Assembly: GCA_002376235.1 (NCBI GenBank)
Contig: DFNX01000013.1
Span: forward strand, 341,521-405,520
Direction of reading: 5' to 3'
DNA length: 64,000 bases
DNA from: Neorhizobium sp. UBA3556
GTDB lineage: Bacteria; Pseudomonadota; Alphaproteobacteria; Rhizobiales; Rhizobiaceae
Under the pieces are notes generated by a model. That model did no database searches, was not told the DNA's origin, and was given only the letters and a program-made list of their open reading frames with translations. Position numbers and translations under genes: made by a program. How positions within the stretch are numbered: the stretch's first letter is position 1; each line of letters begins with the position of its first letter. Below are positions 60,651 to 64,000 of the stretch, in pieces.

Positions 60651-62272
60651 TTCTTCAATCCGGCCAGCGTCTTCACCAACCCTTGCGTCGATGAATCATG
60701 ATCCGCTGCGCTTTGCTTGCCTTCGACGACCGGAAGCAAGCCGGTTGCCAGTTCCTTGCCGAGTTCCACGCCCCACTGGTCGAAGGAGTTGATGCGGAAC
60801 AGCACGCCTTCGACGAAGACGCGGTGTTCGTAAAGCGCCACGAGACGGCCGAAGGCGAACGGCGTGAGCTTGTCATGCACGAACGTGATCGACGGGCGGT
60901 TGCCGGTGAACACGCGATGCGGTGCAATGAAATCGGCTTGTTTGTCGTCCATGCCCTTGGAGGTTAGCTGCGCTTTCGCTTCCTCGAACGTGCGACCCTT
61001 CATCAGAGCTTCCGACTGCGCCAGGCAATTGGCGATCAGCAGATCATGCTGGTGGCGCAGTTCCGGCTCGAAACCGTTGGCCGCGATCATGAACTCGGCC
61101 GGGATGATGCTGGTGCCCTGATGGATCAGCTGGTAGAAGGCGTGCTGGCCGTTGGTGCCGGGCTCGCCCCAGACGACCGGGCCGGAATTTCCTTCGACCG
61201 GTGTGCCGTCGATCGTGACGCCCTTGCCGTTCGATTCCATGTCGAGCTGCTGCAGATAAGCCGGAAAGCGAAGCAGACGCTGGTCATAGGGCAGGATCGC
61301 GCGGGTCGGATACCCCAGAACATTGCGGTGATAGAAACCGATCAGGCCGAGCAGCATAGGCAGGTTTTCGCGAACCGGTGCCTCGCGAAAATGCTTGTCC
61401 ATCGCATGTGCGCCATCAAGGAACTTGCCGAAATTCTCCGGCCCGATGGCGATCATCAGCGGCAGGCCGATGGCCGACCAGATCGAATAACGACCGCCGA
61501 CCCAGTCCCAGAAGCCAAAGACGCGGGCCTGATCGATGCCGAAGGCCGCGACCTTGTCGAGCGCTGTAGAGACGGCGCAGAAGTGATGCTCTACGGCGGC
61601 ATCGCCAAGCTTGTCGGCAATGAACCTGCGGGCCGTGGCCGCATTGGTCATCGTCTCGATCGTCGTAAACGTCTTGGACGCGACGATGAACAGCGTTGTT
61701 TCCGCATCGAGCAGCTTCAGCGTGTCGGCAATATGGGCACCGTCCACGTTGGAAACGAAATGCGCGCGCGGGCCGTCATGATAGGGAGCGAGTGCCAGCG
61801 TCGCCATAACCGGGCCGAGATCCGAACCGCCGATGCCGATATTGACGACATCGGTGATCTTTTTACCGGTTGCGCCCTTCAATGCGCCGGAACGGATGCC
61901 GTCGGCAAACTTGCCCATTGCTGCCAGCACGGCGTTGACGTCCGGCATCACATCCTTGCCATCGACCAGAACCGGCGTGTTGGACCGGTTGCGCAGCGCC
62001 GTATGCAGCACTGCTCGGTCTTCGGTGAAGTTGATGGCGACACCGGAGAACATCTCCTCGCGCTTCTTCGCCACACCGCCTGCATCGGCAAGCTTTTCAA
62101 GCAGTTTGAGGATTTCGTTGTTCACCGCGGTCTTGGAATAATCCATGGTGAGGTCATCGAAGCGGGCGCTGAATTTTTCGAAGCGGCCCGCGTCCTTGGC
62201 GAAGGCGGCACGAATATCCGTCGCCTTGCTAGCGTCTGCGGTTGCCTTGAGCTCTTGGACGATGGTCTGCAT
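60647..62272 (-). CDS. pgi: Glucose-6-phosphate isomerase
   Basis: Interconverts glucose 6-phosphate and fructose 6-phosphate. 541 residues, normal for the bacterial enzyme. PGI signatures are readable: DWVGGRYSIWSAIGLPLMI and GEPGTNGQHAFYQLIHQG, the latter with the catalytic Glu region; the IGIGGSDLGPVM block and the C-terminal QWGVELGKELA are also conserved. Co-translated with the VOC gene. Confidence 0.97.
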   Translation of the reverse strand: MQTIVQELKATADASKATDIRAAFAKDAGRFEKFSARFDDLTMDYSKTAVNNEILKLLEKLADAGGVAKKREEMFSGVAINFTEDRAVLHTALRNRSNTPVLVDGKDVMPDVNAVLAAMGKFADGIRSGALKGATGKKITDVVNIGIGGSDLGPVMATLALAPYHDGPRAHFVSNVDGAHIADTLKLLDAETTLFIVASKTFTTIETMTNAATARRFIADKLGDAAVEHHFCAVSTALDKVAAFGIDQARVFGFWDWVGGRYSIWSAIGLPLMIAIGPENFGKFLDGAHAMDKHFREAPVRENLPMLLGLIGFYHRNVLGYPTRAILPYDQRLLRFPAYLQQLDMESNGKGVTIDGTPVEGNSGPVVWGEPGTNGQHAFYQLIHQGTSIIPAEFMIAANGFEPELRHQHDLLIANCLAQSEALMKGRTFEEAKAQLTSKGMDDKQADFIAPHRVFTGNRPSITFVHDKLTPFAFGRLVALYEHRVFVEGVLFRINSFDQWGVELGKELATGLLPVVEGKQSAADHDSSTQGLVKTLAGLKK

Positions 62273-62380
62273 GATTTCCTCGCATTCTGCAGAATGATGC
62301 AGGGGAACCTATTCGCTTTCTTGTTCAAATCAAGCGTCACCGTTGCGCCTTTTGCGTAACGGCACAGTCAATTGTCCATG

Positions 62381-63628
62381 TCACTGGCCGACAGCCGTCT
62401 CCACCGTATTGCCGACAGCCTGTCCAAAACGCCCGACTTGGTCGTTATAATTGCGCCGCGTCGCCGGATCGAAGATCGCGATTGGCGTGCTGACTGCCAC
62501 GCTTGCCGCACCACCAACGGTCTGCGCGGTACCAAGTGCAACCGCTCCCAGCCGCTCTCCGAGCCCGACATCGCTGTCTGTCACGGTCTGCCCGTCAATC
62601 AACCGGTTGCCGATCAGCTTTACCACTTCCGGGCTTTCGGCGAACTTGCCATGGTTCAGCCGGTCGCCGCCCTTGAGCTTGGTGAGATCGAGAACAACGA
62701 TGCCGGCCTTTTCGAATTCGGTACGATAGGGCTCGACCGTCGGGTCAACCTGGCCCAGCCGGTCGATGTTGCCGGAAATGCGCCGGGACAGGCTGAGCGC
62801 CCGGTCATCCTGCGAGACGAAGAGGGTAAAGCTCGGGTGTTTCGGGCCAAGTTCGGCAAACTGTCGGCCGAACACGTCGACGTCGAGATCCGGCGAAGCC
62901 AGAATGACATTCTGGATTTTCGGCGCCACGCGCCCGTCGCGGATCGCCATCTGGCGAAGTGCCTCGACGGTCAACCAGGATCCCATTGAATGCGCCATGA
63001 TCGTCACTTCGCCGACGTCGGGATCGGTGGAAAGCTGGCGCAGCATGTTCTCCAGCGCATCGCGGGAATAGTTGGTGCTTTCCTTGTCATAATTATAGGC
63101 AAAGATGCTGCCGCGCGACGGCCAGGTGAAAAGCACCGGCGCGACGTCCGTATTGGAATCGTGGACGATCTGCGCAAAGCGATAGACGGCATCCTCGTAA
63201 CGGTTGTTGAACCCGTGGACGAAGACCATCACCCTGCGGCTTTTGGGCAGGTTATGACGCAGCCAGTTGCGCGCACCGCCTATCTGCAGCGGAGTGACCG
63301 AAAGCGTGGCGAATTCCTTGGCGGGGTTGGCGGGGAGCTTTTTCGGCCATTGCACCTGGCCTACTTCACGCACGCTGTCGGGCGGTATCGAAACCTTGAT
63401 TTCGGTGATCGAGGGTTCTCGCCCGCGTTCGCCGGAGAACAGGATGCCGGGCGTTTCGGTCGACTTGCGGGTTGTTGCCACCAGAACATCGACGGTCGAG
63501 GCACCGGGAACGGATGCAGCAGCAGTCGGAATGAGCACGCCTTCAGGCCTGCCGGCGCAGCTCGAGAGCGCAGCGACGAGAGAAAAAACGGCAATCAGGC
63601 GAAACGAAAATCCGGCACGGTTTTGCAA
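62381..63628 (-). CDS. Putative lipoprotein, DUF900-type alpha/beta hydrolase
   Basis: 415 residues from TTG 63628, which has GGAG five bases upstream; a longer frame from 63721 would put 31 residues before the signal peptide. A signal sequence ends in the lipobox LSSC (Cys24), so it should be lipid-anchored. The hydrolase core has VMVFVHGFNNRYEDAVYRFAQI and the nucleophile elbow IMAHSMGSW, with ASPDLDVDVF supplying the Asp. DUF900 proteins are predicted esterases or lipases; substrate unknown. The last 60 residues are an Ala/Val-rich tail. Confidence 0.85.
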   Translation of the reverse strand: MQNRAGFSFRLIAVFSLVAALSSCAGRPEGVLIPTAAASVPGASTVDVLVATTRKSTETPGILFSGERGREPSITEIKVSIPPDSVREVGQVQWPKKLPANPAKEFATLSVTPLQIGGARNWLRHNLPKSRRVMVFVHGFNNRYEDAVYRFAQIVHDSNTDVAPVLFTWPSRGSIFAYNYDKESTNYSRDALENMLRQLSTDPDVGEVTIMAHSMGSWLTVEALRQMAIRDGRVAPKIQNVILASPDLDVDVFGRQFAELGPKHPSFTLFVSQDDRALSLSRRISGNIDRLGQVDPTVEPYRTEFEKAGIVVLDLTKLKGGDRLNHGKFAESPEVVKLIGNRLIDGQTVTDSDVGLGERLGAVALGTAQTVGGAASVAVSTPIAIFDPATRRNYNDQVGRFGQAVGNTVETAVGQ

Positions 63629-63769
63629 GCGAACTCCAACAGCTTTCCCGGCACCACAACCTGTGGGTATCGGAGCATAAAGACGGCGTCCACTGCTAAA
63701 CGGAGGAGATGACGGCGACAAGTCACTCTTGGTTTTGACCTGTCGCCGTGTTGCAACGCATTTGGTCGC

Positions 63770-64000
63770 CTATCGCAGTTCCCGCCGCAGGATCTTGCCG
63801 ACATTGGATTTCGGCAATTGATCGCGGAATTCGATGACGCGAGGCCGCTTGTAGTTGGTGAGGTTGGCGGCACAATGGGCCTTGAGATCGGCCTCCGTCA
63901 GGCTCTCATCCTTCTTCACCACGAACAATTTCACCGCCTCGCCCGAATTCGGGTCGGCAATACCCACTGCCGCACATTCCAGCACGCCCGAATGCATCGC
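63770..64000 (-). CDS. AMP-forming acyl-CoA synthetase, C-terminal fragment
   Basis: The gene runs off the right edge; only the last 76 residues are seen. They belong to the AMP-binding enzyme C-terminal domain: ECAAVGIADPNSGEAVKLFVV, then NYKRPRVIEFRDQLPKSNVGKILRREL, in which the Lys of GKILRR is the adenylation lysine. The form is that of long-chain fatty-acid CoA ligases (FadD type), but other acyl-CoA ligases cannot be excluded. Confidence 0.88.
   Translation of the reverse strand, partial: AMHSGVLECAAVGIADPNSGEAVKLFVVKKDESLTEADLKAHCAANLTNYKRPRVIEFRDQLPKSNVGKILRRELR

Noticed and set aside
61046..62359. A 437-codon plus-strand frame over pgi
   Set aside because: Shadow of pgi; no motif.

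Overview
The window is a stretch of chromosome from an alphaproteobacterium of the Rhizobiaceae (Rhizobium/Agrobacterium/Sinorhizobium type). Four things point there: high GC with short spacers; the order glnD-murJ, nfu-tsaB-rimI-fur/mur-olsA-miaB-phoH-ybeY-corC-lnt-xre-metK-trmB, dapD-dapE and rpmH-rnpA-yidC-engB; both ornithine-lipid genes (olsB, olsA); and a Fur protein lacking the structural cysteines, as in rhizobial Mur. Nearly everything is vertically inherited housekeeping sequence. I see no prophage, insertion sequence, CRISPR array or rRNA, and one tRNA (Arg, anticodon ACG).

Layout. 1-3.6 kb: end of a SpoU-type RNA methyltransferase, lspA, an orphan hybrid histidine kinase and olsB. 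3.6-4.26 kb: a small foreign-looking insert, a VapBC-type toxin-antitoxin pair in which both genes carry a one-base frameshift, with its operator palindrome still visible. 4.3-16.6 kb: malic enzyme divergent from mutS, then a Gre-like factor, a MYG1 hydrolase, a membrane-anchored AraC-type regulator, glnD and murJ. 16.6-31.8 kb: an M15-type peptidase, a VOC protein, trpS, UspA, then the long co-oriented block nfu to trmB covering Fe-S delivery, t6A and ms2i6A tRNA modification, metal regulation, lipid and lipoprotein acylation, rRNA maturation and SAM synthesis.

31.8-46.8 kb: a small heat-shock gene with DUF1150 downstream and a ROSE-type RNA thermometer upstream, nucleoside hydrolase facing ribokinase (ribose salvage), rmuC, the def-fmt-truA group, the dapD-dapE lysine/peptidoglycan operon with a membrane protein, a LOG-family protein, a four-EF-hand exported protein, a pyrimidine 5'-nucleotidase, a DMT exporter, argB, an orphan truncated anti-sigma-like gene and engB. 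46.9-49.3 kb: yidC-rnpA-rpmH. 49.8-53.7 kb: a chemoreceptor, an orphan HAMP histidine kinase and tRNA-Arg. 53.8-64 kb: a proline-racemase-family enzyme with a Ser/Cys active site, a Sel1-repeat protein, pyrC, a diguanylate cyclase, pyrE, fructokinase, a VOC protein behind pgi, an alpha/beta-hydrolase lipoprotein and the end of an acyl-CoA ligase.

I did not find a convincing new multi-gene system. The observations most worth following are the ROSE thermometer with its bulged G and UYGCU motif, the doubly frameshifted toxin-antitoxin pair between olsB and the malic enzyme gene, the orphan anti-sigma-like protein, the AraC regulator fused to a roughly seven-helix membrane domain, and several strong inverted repeats in spacers. 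All functional calls come from reading motifs and gene order by eye; no database search was run. Statements on synteny with other rhizobia are from memory.
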